Source of the DNA: Aradus depressus
Lineage: Eukaryota; Arthropoda; Insecta; Hemiptera; Aradidae
Reading direction: 5' to 3'
DNA: 64,000 nucleotides
NCBI GenBank assembly: GCA_963662175.1
Contig: OY759227.1
Span: forward strand, 1,272,501 to 1,336,500
The notes under the pieces are model-generated. The model saw only the letters and a program-made list of their open reading frames with translations. It did not search any database and was not told where the DNA came from. A program made the position numbers and the translations under genes. Shown piece by piece: positions 37,799 to 48,725 of this stretch (within the stretch, counting starts at the first letter, position 1; the number at the start of each line of letters is the position of its first letter).

Positions 37799-38714
37799 TC
37801 CGAGATGTTATGCTTAATAGTCATAGGGTGGACCCCGCACATTATTTCACTGCTCCTGGGATGTCATGGGATGCGATGTTGAAGCATACTAAGGTGAAGT
37901 TAGAACAATTAATGGATTATGACATGGTATTATTCTTTGAGCAGGGGGATCAGGGGAGGTTTATGTCAAGTATCCCACCGGTATGCGAGTGCTAATAATA
38001 GTTATATGTCCGAGTATGATCCGGAAAAGGAATCCTCTTATATTGCGTACTTAGACGCAAATAATCTTTATGGCCATGCGATGAGTAGACCTCTACCTTA
38101 TGGGGGTTTTGAATGGGTGAAAGACCCCGAAACCATAAATATTGAAAACTTGGACGATAATGGAGAATTGGGATGTATTCTGGAGGTCGACGTAGTCTAC
38201 CCCTCCCAATTACACACAGCTCATAACGATTTACCATTTTTACCTGAGACGATTAGTCCTCCAGGCGGGAAAGTAAATAAATTAGTTGCTCATTTCAATC
38301 CTCGTGAGCGATATGTTGTGCATTACGTCAACTTAAAGCAAGCGATTAAACATGGCCTGAAAGTCCAAAAAATTCATAGGGCGATACAATTTCGACAGTC
38401 TCGTTGGTTACAGTCATATATTGCTGGTAATACTGAGCTTCGAAAAAAAGGCAAAAAATGACTTTGAAAAAGATTTTTATAAACTTTTGAATAATGCCGT
38501 GTTCGGTAAAACAATGGAGAATATAAGAAACCGTAAAACAAAATTATTATTTAATAAGCCTATGTATGTAGGCATGTCGATTTTAGATTTGTCCAAAACT
38601 GTGATGTACGATTTCCACTATAATGTAATGATGAAAAAATATAATCCTAATACTCTAAAATTAATGTATACAGATACAGACAGTTTAGTTTATTTAATTA
38701 ATACAACCGACTGA
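37799..38714 (+). pseudogene. polB: Maverick/adintovirus-like DNA polymerase B, right copy (exonuclease deleted)
   Basis: Head-to-head partner of the left copy. The upstream flank (to 37798) joins directly to codons just after Exo III, so the whole N-terminal and exonuclease region is absent. The palm is present: motif A YLDANNLYGHAM, motif [19 protein letters not shown], motif C YTDTDSL. Single-base frameshifts occur near 37945 and in an A run near 38450. The frame ends where a GA-rich tract starts (38712), so the C terminus is cut. Confidence 0.88.
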
Positions 38715-38890
38715 GGTGGTGGGAGAGGTGGGATGAGGTGAAGGAGGGAAAGGAGTTGAGGGAGAGAAGAGATGGGTGGAAGGAGGGGGAGAGAGGAGAA
38801 TAGGAGAGGAGTGAAGGGAGGGGGGAAGGAGGAGTGGAAGGAGGGGCGAGGGAAGGAGGGGGAGGGGAGGGAGGAGGGGAGGGTGGTGGG
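38712..38890. repeat. GA-rich tract
   Basis: About 180 bp of almost only G and A, matching the reverse complement of 30862-31050 in many blocks. It truncates the right polymerase copy. Confidence 0.9.
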
Positions 38891-38904
38891 AGAGGTGGGG
38901 GACG

Positions 38905-39112
38905 GCCGCCATCTTGCGCATTAGCGAATGTGCCAAAACATATCTTTCTCCCTACTTATAATATATATGTTTATGCCAATATAAACAAATAATTTTCATT
39001 TCATTATAATTATATTATTTTTCAAATCCAACTCCTCTAAAACTATCTATTAAATAATTTTTAAATTTCATATGATATTTTTTGTTAAAAATACAAGCCA
39101 CTGCCTCCTACA
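38905..39112 (-). repeat. Probable LTR remnant of a Gypsy element
   Basis: On the minus strand TGTAGGAGGCAG starts at 39112, right after the purine run GGAAGGGGAGTAA (39113-39127) that follows the end of a pol frame. The far end was not located. Confidence 0.5.
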
Positions 39113-39149
39113 TTACTCCCCTTCCAGTGATGTAGTTCACGTCAGTTCA

Positions 39150-39489
39150 AGGAAAGCAGTGTGAAGAGTAACTAAACACTTGTGTTAGGAATCGTTTAGG
39201 GAAGTGTACTGCTCTTCCACTCCGCGTTATCACTTCCTTGTCCTTTTCGTTGTCCTGAGATGTCAACAGTCGAGGATCATCAGCAACAGGTCGGTTAGAA
39301 GTCATAACGGTTGTCCCTCCGGAACACCTAAAAATTCACCAGGGACTTTTATGGACATCTTTATTCAAATTTGGCCAGATGAAACGAGATGTCATTTGTT
39401 TCACTGAAGAATTCATACCCGGGTGTTGCAAGTTGTGGATTTGACGAAAAACCGTTTTCCGAAATTGATAAGGAATAAAAGGTCTCACG
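39150..39489 (-). pseudogene. pol: Gypsy pol remnant: integrase zinc domain and pol tail
   Basis: 39336-39489 encodes a Gypsy integrase zinc-binding region (VRPFIPYQFRKTVF, then IHNLQHPGMNSSVKQMTSRF). After a deletion, 39150-39335 encodes a typical pol end with ITRSGRAVHFPKRF. The catalytic core is missing. The part of pol that should precede it lies at 40490-40681, on the other side of an inserted inverted repeat. Confidence 0.75.
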
Positions 39490-39541
39490 TTAATGTTGTT
39501 GGAAATCGAGGTTCTGTCGTGTAAAAGAAAATACAAAATTT

Positions 39542-39582
39542 GGCCAACGTTTCGAAAACTATTTATTTTCTTCTTCAGGGCC
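39542..39582 (-). ncRNA. Hammerhead-like ribozyme motif
   Basis: Minus strand: GGCC, CTGAAGA, a helix GAAAA/TTTTC around a loop, GAAA, CGTT, GGCC. The outer GGCC pair and inner helix match a type with minimal stem III; the core has CUGAAGA instead of CUGAUGA. Confidence 0.45.
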
Positions 39583-40371
39583 TACAGATTATAAACAAAT
39601 AAATTAGACAATGATATAAACAGGGACTTTATAATAATTTGAAAAAGCGATGAAAATAATTTTACATATATGAAAGAGAGAAAAAAAAAAAAAAAATAGA
39701 TAAATAACAAAAAACAAATACAACTTTATGAAAGTAGTATTAAACTATTGTTTAGGGGCTACTGTTATAGTTATTGTAACATTATAAACAAAAAATGAAG
39801 TTAGCTCCACCATACACGTAACACACAACAGTTGCAATGTAGTTTTTCAAACAAAATTTTATACTAAAGATGTTATTATGATTATTGATCTTTGTTTATT
39901 TAATAGGAGGAAAAAAAAAATACATATATATATTTTTATTTATTAGGTGGTTGTGTTTTGTCTTAATAAAAATTGTTTTCTAATTTATTATAAATTTTAT
40001 TTTTGACTTGAGTTGGTTACATTCCACGCAACACTCCCTCCACCGAGGGTCTTGTATGTAAATTCAGGTAGCCCTCGACCGTTACGTGCACATCATAGCA
40101 CTCACTACACTGGACACAAACTCACAACACCGTCACCACACACATCCACTCAAGTCATTATAAGGTTATTTTTTATATTTTTTAGTTATTTAGATATGTT
40201 TTATATAGTTTAATACTACTTTCATAAAGTTGTATTTGTTTTTTGTTATTTATCTATTATTATTATTATTATTCTCTGTTTCATATATGTAAAATTGTTT
40301 CCATCTCTTTTTCAAATCACTATAAAGTCTCTGTTTATATCATTGTCTAATTTGTTTGTTTCTATTCTGTA

Positions 40372-40412
40372 GGCCCTGAAGAAGAAAATAAATAGTTTGC
40401 GAAACGTTGGCC
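40372..40412 (+). ncRNA. Hammerhead-like ribozyme motif
   Basis: Plus-strand partner of 39542-39582 in the right arm, with one change in the helix (TTTGC for TTTTC). Confidence 0.4.
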
Positions 40413-40489
40413 AAATTTTTCATTTTCTTTTACACGACAGAACCTCGATTTCCATCAACGTTGAAAAGATACTGTCGACTCTATTAATC

Positions 40490-40681
40490 ATGTCTTACGT
40501 TAGGTGTCGAAACATCACACCAAAGTTCATTACCACTAGGAAGTCTATGCAGTTTGAAAGAAAGAGACGTAGACGTGGTTTTCAATGTCTGCAGTTCACT
40601 ATCTTGTTTCTGAGCATTTGCTATTTCGTCCCGATCCAGAACAACAACAGATTCGATTCTCGAAAGTGCATCTGCGACTAA
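40490..40681 (-). pseudogene. pol: Gypsy pol remnant between RNase H and integrase
   Basis: The minus strand reads ADALSRIESVVVLDRDEIA and later LPSGNELWCDVSTPNVR, the linker between RNase H and the integrase zinc domain of Gypsy pol. It would continue into the fragment at 39489 without the insertion. Confidence 0.8.
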
Positions 40682-41378
40682 GTTTGATTTCCCACTGATG
40701 TGGCGGATATGAGTCGAAGAGTCCGATATGAACTTTAGTTGTCGTTTTTTTGTTTGAATGTAGTAGGGTATTTCTGGCTACATTTGGGCCTGTTAAAGGG
40801 CCCTATGCTGGTCTAGTAGTGCCTCGAGTGTTAGGAAGGGTCAGGAGTTAAAAGGACGCTGTGGCGTCACCCTGGGACTCGTAGTTTTAAAGTCTAGTGG
40901 TCTGGTGTTTCAAATGTGTGTCAATCTGATTTCATTTATATATTTATTTTGGTATCTCAAAAAAATCGCTAGCGTCTGAGAGGTCATTCAACCTTGTATG
41001 TAAACAGACGACGAGATTATACCACCACCTCATTCAACCTTCAGTGAGTGTGTCAATTGTTTTTTCAAACAGATGTACTTTATTTTGATATCTCAGTGAA
41101 ATATTTCGAAAAACAGTGAGCGTAAAATGTATCATTGAGAAATGTAAACAAATGACAGTCAATGAACTTTCAGTTTTTTTTGTAGAATATGAGAGAACTG
41201 GTTTCCCCTTCACCTGGAAGTGTCCGCTGAGAAGTCGGAGCCAAAGATTTGCATAATCACTTGGAGACTAATTTGCATACAAATCCTTTGCCTTGTCCTC
41301 TTTTGCATAACCCACTTTTTTCCTTTTAACGAAAGTGAGATCTTTTTCGAATTGTCTAACTTCGAAGCTTCCCGATAT
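40682..41378. other. Unassigned DNA
   Basis: No domain recognised; a 69-codon frame at 41220 is not supported. Confidence 0.4.
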
Positions 41379-41386
41379 TATAAAAG
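41379..41386 (+). promoter_or_regulatory. TATA box of small gene 1
   Basis: TATAAAAG, followed about 30 bp later by TCATTA (41409), an arthropod-type initiator. Confidence 0.5.
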
Positions 41387-41443
41387 AAGTGAATCTAGCG
41401 GGGTCCCCTCATTATCTAGCCAAACATAGACCTTCAAACTGCT

Positions 41444-41831
41444 AACGAAAGTGATTTGAACGCTTTGGTTCAAAAATTGAATGCTTCAAGAGCAGAATTC
41501 ATTCCAATAAATGAATTATTAATAGACGAAAGATATTCGATCCTTGCAATGAAGAAAATAAATACAATTTACGGACCCAGTATCATCGCGACATTTATTG
41601 AAGACAATTCTGACGATCCAAGCGACACCTTGAAAAGCATATTTTTGCCGAAGCGCTATACCGAAATGTTTACCAATGACGAATTACTATAAGCCTCAGG
41701 TAATTTTTTTTTAAAAATAATAATTTTTAAAAAGTCACTTTTTTAAGAAAAACTACTAAAAAAAATTTTTTTTCTCAGGAAAACTGAAATTATCTTACAA
41801 GGGTCGAAGAAACATAAGGAGCCTTTTTTGA
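41444..41831 (+). pseudogene. Small LPxRY-family gene 1, spliced, with stop
   Basis: The main exon (to 41699) encodes SDLNALVQKLNASRAEF, YSILAMKKIN and IFLPKRYTEMFTNDELL. An in-frame TAA (41690-41692) lies just before the splice donor. An intron 41700-41778 (GT...AG) leads to a short exon with KLKLSYKGRRN that ends at a TGA at 41831. It is a paralogue of the gene at 42071-42594, with the intron in the same phase. From memory such short proteins accompany Maverick-like elements in insects; the function is unknown. The first exon was not located. Confidence 0.6.
41700..41778 (+). other. Intron in small gene 1
   Basis: CAG/GTAATT donor and TTTCTCAG/G acceptor; same phase and position as 42432-42526. 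Confidence 0.65.
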
Positions 41832-42003
41832 ATTCTCAGTGTAATCTAATATATTTTTGAAAAATATAAATTTTGTAATTGAGTGTTGGCTTTATTATTT
41901 ACATAACCAAAAATTATGAAATTTCAGCCCTGAAACAGAAATTTGTGTCATCCTACTTTCTAAAAAAAAAAAACTTGTATGAATTTGAAATGTCAAATCC
42001 GAG

Positions 42004-42041
42004 TATATAAACCCTCTGAGATCCCCGAATTGATATCAGTC
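42004..42041 (+). promoter_or_regulatory. TATA box and initiator of small gene 2
   Basis: TATATAAA at 42004-42011 and TCAGTC at 42036-42041, spaced about 30 bp, an arthropod core promoter; the ATG follows at 42071. Confidence 0.65.
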
Positions 42042-42070
42042 TTTCGTCTGAGATCATCAAACCTTCAATT

Positions 42071-42594
42071 ATGAACACTTCTGCTTCTAGCGCTTCCAAG
42101 GTATATTCTAAAATTCTCTTAAAAATTTTTATACTCTAAAAAAATTCGATAATAATTTCATGATGGCACATTTCGATGTAAATTTTTCAACATCTTGTAG
42201 ATTTCATCTCTTGTAAAGAAATTAAATGCGAAAACATTGGGTGGAGTGGTCTCAATAAGTGAATTGGAATTAGGAGAAAAATATAAAATCATGACAATGA
42301 AAAGAGTAGAAACTACATTATCGCAAACGATGATCAACACGCTCAGAGGTGGGATAATGAATTAAAAGGTGTATTTTTACCGACGAGATACACCAAGTTA
42401 TTTACTGACGAAGACATGCTATTAGCAGCTGGTAATAAAAAAAAGCTTAAACCGTAATTTTTTGACTTAGATAATTTGTTTTTAAAATTATTTAGTATCT
42501 TAAATTTCTCTTTTAAATTTTTGTAGGCAAGCTAAGAATGATTTACAGAGGTAGAGGGTCTCGCCACGAATTTCTAATAGAATTTACGATGTAA
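42071..42594 (+). pseudogene. Small LPxRY-family gene 2, three exons, one frameshift
   Basis: Exon 1 42071-42100 starts MNTSASSASK; intron 42101-42200 (GTATAT...TTGTAG). Exon 2 42201-42431 encodes SLVKKLNA, GEKYKIMTMKRVE and FLPTRYTKLFTDEDML. Intron 42432-42526. Exon 3 42527-42594 encodes KLRMIYRGRG and ends IEFTM. A one-base shift near 42350 breaks exon 2. It aligns with gene 1 along the KLNA, YKI/YSI, FLPxRY, FTxDE and Y-K/R-G blocks. Introns in a virus- or transposon-associated gene are notable. An AATAAA occurs at about 42626. Confidence 0.65.
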
Positions 42595-42739
42595 AGAATT
42601 CAATGTAATACCATTGTTTTGAAATAATAAAAATCTGATTAAAAACTTTACAACAAGAAGAAAAACATTTTATTTGAACCAGTACTAAATATGTACTTAA
42701 CACAAAATGAACATGAACAACAAAACATGAAAATTATAA

Positions 42740-45435
42740 TTAAAACAAAAAGTCTTGGTACAGTCTTGGTTGCAGCCTGCGAGCTACAGGCTGGCCGAGA
42801 CTGTAGTGAACCGCACCAGAGCAGGCTGGCAGACCTTGATGGAAGCTTCGGGTGAGTTTCTCAATGTGGGCTGCAAAAGGAGCAACTCCCAGTTCCCGAT
42901 GGATTTGGGTGTTCCTGATAAACCAGGGTGCGTTCACCGCTATCCGGAGGACTTTGTTTTGGAATGTTTGTAATCGTGTTATGTTAGTGTGGCTAGTGCA
43001 GAACCATACGGGGCAAGCGTAGGTTAAGAGTGGAAGTATTAGTGTTTTGTAAAGTAAGGATGTGCATGTGTGTCTGAGTGGTGTATTCCTGTTTATGAGT
43101 GGGCAGATGAGCCTGAGTCGTGTGTGTGCTTGTTGGAGTTTTATGTTGATATGTAGGCGCCATGTTAGTCTTGTGTCAAGATGCACTCCAAGATAGCGCA
43201 CACCCTGGTCTTTAGGATTCCATGGAATTGGGAGTTGGTCGATTTGCAGCCTTCTGAGGTGTTCTATCGAGAAGCGGCGTAAAGCGAACACCTTCGCCTC
43301 CGTCTTCCCACCGTTCAACTTAAGCTTCCATTTTCCAAACCACTGGCCGATCTCATTCACCTGGATTTGTAGGGAGTCGATGGCCGCTTCCAGAGCTATG
43401 TTTTGGCTGAGGATCAACGTGTCGTCAGCGTAAGTCGCCAGGGTTGCAGAGACTGGTTCTGGCATGTCGTGACAGAACAGATCAAACAAGAGTGGACTGA
43501 GGATCGCACCTTGTGGGACTCCCGCTGATATCTTCTTTCTGGAGCTCAGTGTGTTGTTCACCCTTATTTGGAATGTTCTGTCACGAAGAAAAGAGCTAAT
43601 GATGTTCTGGATGTATTGCGGAGGCCAGGTCTGTTTTAATTTGAAGAGCAAGCCCTCGTGCCAGACGGTGTCGAAGGCAGCTGCGACGTCCAAGAAGGCT
43701 GCTACTGTGTACTGCTTCCGCTCAAAGCCCCCCACAATGGTCTCAGCAACTCTCTGTAGCTGATGGACTGCTGAGTGTTTGATTTAAACCCAAACTGGTG
43801 GGCAGGGATGGTCCCTGCAGTCTCCAGATGACGGAGGAGCCTCTTGTGAATTATTTTCTCAAGAAGCTTTGAGAGGCTATTTAAAATGCTTATTGGTCTA
43901 TAGCTGCCTGGGTCGTTTTTTGCCTTTCCTGGCTTGTGAAATGTTAAAACAACGGCGTTTTTCCAGTCTGCAGGAAAGTAGCCGTGGCGAAGACAGGCGT
44001 TGAACACACTTGCCAGGTAGGCTATGCTCTTCGGAGGAAGCTTCTTCAGCACCAGGTTGGGGATGATGTCTTCACCGGGGGCCTTCTTGGTGTGTAGTCG
44101 TGTAATGTGGGCGTGTATTTCTGATGGTGTGGTATGCTGTATGGATGCTTCGACTGTGTGAAGTGTGTTGGAGAGGTATGATTGAACTGTGATGAGTGTT
44201 TCATGATCGTCAGCGTTTGTCGTTGTGAATTTATTTTCCAAATGGGTCGCCAGTAATTCGGTTTTCTCTTTGTCAGTTGTGGCAGTCATTTGTCCGTCAG
44301 TTAAGATGGGTAGGGGTGTCCTTTGGTCTAGAAGTCGTCGTGTCTCTTTCCATAAGTTGTTGTCGCCCGGAGTCATGTCAGTCAAGTATTTCCGATAGTG
44401 CGTGATTCTGTCGTTGTCAAGTTCCCATCGTATGCGTCGGGTCAGGCGATTCAGTTCTCTTTTCTCAAGGGGATCTATTGTTCTTTGCCAGTGTTGTCGC
44501 AGTGTGTTCTTTGTACGGATCATATCCATTATATGTGTTGGTGTCTTGTTGTGGAATAGGTGTCGTTTGTCAGTGAAATGTCGGTATGTTGCTTCATGTA
44601 CTGAGGTGTGTATGGTTTGTGTGAACGTCCTAACTGCATTGTCAATGTCGTCCGTCGTGCTATAATGATGGGGGACCCCGAGACAGTTCATTCCGTCTTC
44701 AAACGTGGCCCAGTCGATCTTCCCCGTGATCAACCTTGGAAGATATTCCTCCTTCTGTGGCCGTGCTAGGAAGGTGCAGATAACTGGGAGATGGTCTGAG
44801 TCTAAGTCGGTCAGTGTCTCGTGAAACAGGGGCAAGTTAAAGTTGTGTATCAGTCCTATGTCCAGTATGTCGGGTTGGTATGTTCGTTGAGTTGGGTAGA
44901 ATGTCGGTTCTTCAGGTGTCGATATTTGTATCCCCAGGTTTTCTGAGATGGATTGTAGTCTAGTCCCGTTGTTATTCTGTCTTCTGCATCCCCATAGCGT
45001 GTGTTTGCTGTTGAGGTCCCCGATCATTATAGTCGGTAGTCCTGTGAAAATATGTTCGAAGTCAGTCTATACCAGTCTTGTGTTCGGTCGATGGCATGCT
45101 GATATGATGTTGAGTGTGCCGGAGAGTGTGGTGAGGGTGACTCCAACTGCCTCCAAGTTCTGGAGAGGGGGAATGTTAATCTGTGAATGTTTCAGGTGTC
45201 GTTTGATGAAAATGCCAACACCACCGAAACGTGTCGGTCGGTCCAGTCTATATGAACAGTAGCCAGAGAGTTTGAGTTTGTCTGTCGGTTTGAGGTGGGT
45301 CTCAGTTATGCATGCAATGTCGACATTATATTGTGATAAAAAGTTGGTTAATGACGGTTGCCTTATCTTTAAGCCGTCTGCATTCCAGTTTAATATAGTT
45401 AAATTTTGAAAAGTTCCCAGATTAGGGTTTGCCAT
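42740..45435 (-). pseudogene. LINE ORF2: endonuclease and reverse transcriptase, frameshifted
   Basis: Starts at a Met at 45435. The APE endonuclease has LNWNADGL, CITETHLKP, GDLNSKHTLWGC and DSDHLPV. The frame is lost between 45067 and 45027. The reverse transcriptase follows with SYRPISILNSLSKLLEK, HQFGFKSNT, a second break near 43735, then AFLDVAAAFDTVWHEGL, GVPQGAILSPLLF and the catalytic YADDTLI. The C terminus has the usual ACPVWFCTSHTNITRLQTFQ and APWFIRN region. Two frameshifts and no C-terminal zinc finger. Confidence 0.88.
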
Positions 45436-45610
45436 GATTCATCGAAAAAAGGTTAGTGAATAAATTGGATAAGAAAGCTTGGATGTGGGGGATGAATGGT
45501 TTGATGAGGTTCATGAAGAGTCCAGTCAGGTCAGTCGTTGCCTCAGAGCTAATTCCATTGTTTGCAGTATTAGGTTGCGGTGGTGTTGGCCTACTTCGAT
45601 TTTTGTCAAA

Positions 45611-46772
45611 CTAAAAGTTCGTAGGTGGTTTGGGCTCCGGGGAGGTAGGTGCGTATGGTGGTGTATTGGGTGGGTTGGTTGAATGTGCGTGTGTGTGTTG
45701 CGGAGGTTGATTTGTATTAGTGTGAAATGTTTGGCTTGCGGTGGTGCCTGCGGAAATTGACTGTAGTTGCCGTTTCGGTGGTCGTTTCAGACAGCCTCCA
45801 AAGTTGGCGGTATGGTCGCCCCCACAGTTGGCGCACTTCGGTTTGTCAGTTTTTTGGAAAGGACAAACTTTATAATGGTGATTCCCTGCACACTTAACGC
45901 AGGTCGACTCAAAGCGGCAGTAGTTCTTGGTGTGCCCGAATTTTTGGCAGTTCATGCATTGAGGAACGTGTAGGGACCGGCGTCTTTCCTCCACGTGGAT
46001 ACGACTGTAATATAGTTTCGTAAGTGAAAATATGGCTTTTCCCTGGTCGTTATTAGTCAGTTCGACTGCGCACAATGGCTCTATTGTGCAACCTGGTGAC
46101 CGAAATAACTGGGTAGTGAGGGAGCAATTCATTTTTGACGTCTTCTTCACTGAACGCGTATGGCACACCTCGGAGAATCACCGATACATTTTTAGTTTCT
46201 GGATTAACATAAGTATAATAGTTAATTTTATGCGTATCGTAGAATTTTGTCAGGGCCCTAAAATCGTCTGACGAGGTCGCTTGCATTTTAATTTTTTCTT
46301 TTAGGCATTGTTTGGTTTCAAACGGTGATGTAGCCACCTTTAATATGTCAGCTGTTATTTCTTTTAGGTTATTGTAACCTACAATAAAAATTGGAGGTAT
46401 TTTAATTTTTTTACTATTTTCGGAATTTGAATCGGCCGGTTGGGGCTTGGAAGTGTCTAAATTGGTTAGAGCGGAATACCTGTTAGAAACTATGACTGGT
46501 GAGTTGTAAGATTTATACCTCTTGGTGACGGCGAGGTGTGAGGCGGGTTTCTCCTGGTCAGGCTGGTCTAGGGTCCTCTTCTTGCCACTAAGGCCTGGAG
46601 GGTCAACGGCCATCGATGCTGTAGCCAGGGGCTGGTGTGGTACCTGTTTGAAGTTACTTGGCTGGCTGTGGCTGGCCGTGGGCACTGGTGCACTCTCTTC
46701 AGCCCAGGAAGAGCGCGCCCCGCTGCAACTCATTCCGTTTGGTGAAAAGGTCCTCTCCCTGATACTTTTCAC
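45611..46772 (-). pseudogene. LINE ORF1 (gag-like, CCHC), frameshifted
   Basis: The N-terminal half (46053-46772) is basic and Pro/Ser-rich, then IPPIFIVGYNNLKEI and VSVILRGVPY, the region before zinc knuckles in Jockey-type ORF1. After a frameshift near 46100 come the knuckles CMNCQKFGHTKNYC, CVKCAGNHHYKVC and CANCGGDHTANFGGC, and a Pro/Thr-rich tail. Binds LINE RNA. Confidence 0.85.
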
Positions 46773-46975
46773 TGTTTCACGTTTTTACAAACACAGTAAA
46801 AACCGCACTAATAATTATTTTTTTGAAGAGCAATTTTACAACACTATTTTTGTTTAACGTGAACAGCTGATTCGATAAAAAACTTATTGATATTGATTTA
46901 TAAACACCTTAAGAGAAGGGGAAAAAAATAATAAAATAAAATAAAATAATTTTGAATAGATTTTATTTTTTATAT

Positions 46976-47843
46976 TCACACTAATTGAGATAAATTGACC
47001 CAACTTTTTTCTGTCAATCCGAACCACTTCACATATATACGATTCCCTTTCGTCGAAGAACTTTTTCAATGAGATAAACACCAGGATCCTTTACAATCTG
47101 TAATTCTTTTTTATAAAATGCGCCAAATATGTCCTGATTATTTGCATCTTGTAAAAGGTATGCGATGGGGTTTGTAAATTGCACCTTGACAACTTTGAAG
47201 ATCTCAGGTGAGAATTGTGCAAGATAGCCTTTGGCAAATGCATTGCGTAATTTTGATATGCGGACATAATCCCCCTCCATGAATTTAGGTTTAGTAGTGG
47301 TAGCGGGGGCTGAATAAACAGTGGCAATTAGCTCATTTTGAAGCTTCTTATTAGCGACAACCTCAGACGGAGTGGCTTGTATTGTACGGTGCTTTGTATT
47401 ATTATATCTTGAAAGCAGAGCAGGTAGCAAGTCGACGTATTTATGATTTCCATTCAAGGTGAACATTTTCCACTTATGACCTTTTAATGTTCTATTAAAT
47501 CGTTCTGCAATCGAAGCCTTCTTTCCAGAGTATGTAGAATAGTGCTGAATATTATTTTTTTCATAAGAATCTGGAAGATAGTATTGTAAAATTCACATCC
47601 TTCATCTGTAAGCAATAATTGAGGTATACGTTTACTCTCGAGAAATATAGTCTCTAGCGCTTTTGTAACTTCTGGTCCTGTCTTTCGCTTCAATGGTATT
47701 GCCCAGGCATATTTCGAGAAGTCATCGATTACAGTCAATAAATATTTAAAGCCTTTATTGATTCGCCAATAGGACACCATCTCGACTGAATCTGCCTCCC
47801 ACAATTCTCTTGGTGTGTAAGATTTTGAAAGTATATTCCCCAT
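46976..47843 (-). pseudogene. Maverick-type integrase with chromodomain, frameshifted
   Basis: Retroviral-type integrase as used by Maverick/Polinton and adintovirus elements. Visible are the core residues in WEADSVEM and LLTDEGCEF and, in a second frame, the Glu of ERFNRTLK followed by LLSRYNNTKHRTI. A C-terminal module (FMEGDYVRISKLRNAFAKGY) precedes a chromodomain-like end, KWFGLTEKSWVNLSQLV, reached by another frame change near 47035. Frame changes lie near 47500-47560 and 47035. The N-terminal zinc domain is missing. Would have inserted the viral DNA into the genome. Confidence 0.85.
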
Positions 47844-47889
47844 GACAAACTCTATCAGACTAATACTAAGTCAATTGTCTCACTCTAAT

Positions 47890-48700
47890 TTAAGCATCAT
47901 GGTTCTGCTTTTTTAGCATATATTTTGACAGTTCTCGTTGAAGATGCTGAAGAGTTACGTATCCAGAATTATCAATTTTCTTGACCAAGTAAGCCAATTC
48001 TTTTTGAAGATAATTCAGTGTGACTACATCATTAGAATCTATGGGGGGCTGACATTTACTAGTCTTCTTTTAAAAACAAAAGTTCATAGAGCCCCGGTGT
48101 ACCTTCATAAAATTTGTCTTTAATTTCTAAATCATTGTGATCCACCCGGACGCTAGCGTCACCTAACGTTAACCCACCGCTGGGTGGAAAGCGAAGTCCA
48201 CAGCGAGTGTCAAAGTACTTTGTATCTCCACTAAGAAACTTTCTAATATATGGGCGCAAAAATGGACCAATATTGGATGATTCAATCATTATTTCTACTG
48301 CATCTCTGCCTAACGCAGTCTGAGACAAAAGTTGTGCTTCTTCTACAGGAGTAATAGGTGGTTATGTACTTTCAAAGACTTCTTCTTCAAAAGGGACTTC
48401 TTCCCTCCTAGGTGTAGTGAATGAAGGAGTATAGAGTTGAGTTTTTGGTTTTCCACTGATTGGTGTGATGATTTTTTCTTCTTGCGGATATATTTCAGAT
48501 TTCTTTATGTTTGGGAATGGTGGAGTCTTGATTATCGACTTGGTATGTGCAGTGCTTATTTGTAGCAGTGGTTTTGTAACTGGTTCGAATGTTTTCTCTA
48601 GTGACTCATGAGTCTCTAAAGCCCCCTTCTTGAAGGATTTGAACTTTTTTCTCAAACCTTTAGAGGTTTTGATAATATCTCTTACTACTGAACGTTTCAT
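47890..48700 (-). pseudogene. Conserved virion-cluster protein, stop and frameshift
   Basis: One frame from MKRSVVRDIIKTSKGLRKKF (48700) is basic at the start and Pro/Ser/Glu-rich in the middle. It crosses a TAA at 48362-48364 and then holds a conserved block with ALGRDAVE and EGTPGLYELLF before a stop at 48059. In the +1 frame it stays open to 47890 (NYLQKELAYLVKKID), so the C terminus was probably lost by a shift in an A run. From memory this family is annotated DUF8207 in insect proteomes next to Maverick-like genes; its role is unknown, probably structural. Confidence 0.65.
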
Positions 48701-48725
48701 TCTAAACTGAGCCGCTGCAATACAC

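Larger units (their letters stand above)
39490..40455. mobile_element. Inverted pair of Penelope-like terminal sequences
   Basis: Arms 39501-39747 and 40206-40453 (about 247 bp) are reverse complements and split a Gypsy pol frame. Each arm carries a hammerhead-like motif. Such inverted terminal fragments are characteristic of Penelope-like elements. The pol sequence next to each edge contains AACGT, a possible short target duplication. Confidence 0.65.
42740..46772 (-). mobile_element. Jockey-like LINE, decayed
   Basis: Two-ORF non-LTR retrotransposon on the minus strand: ORF1 with zinc knuckles, then ORF2 with endonuclease and reverse transcriptase. Both are frameshifted. The 3' end lies near 42600-42740 without a clear A tail; the 5' UTR probably extends past 46772. 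Confidence 0.85.

Noticed and set aside
44402..44665. Plus-strand frame over LINE ORF2
   Set aside because: Antisense shadow of the minus-strand LINE.
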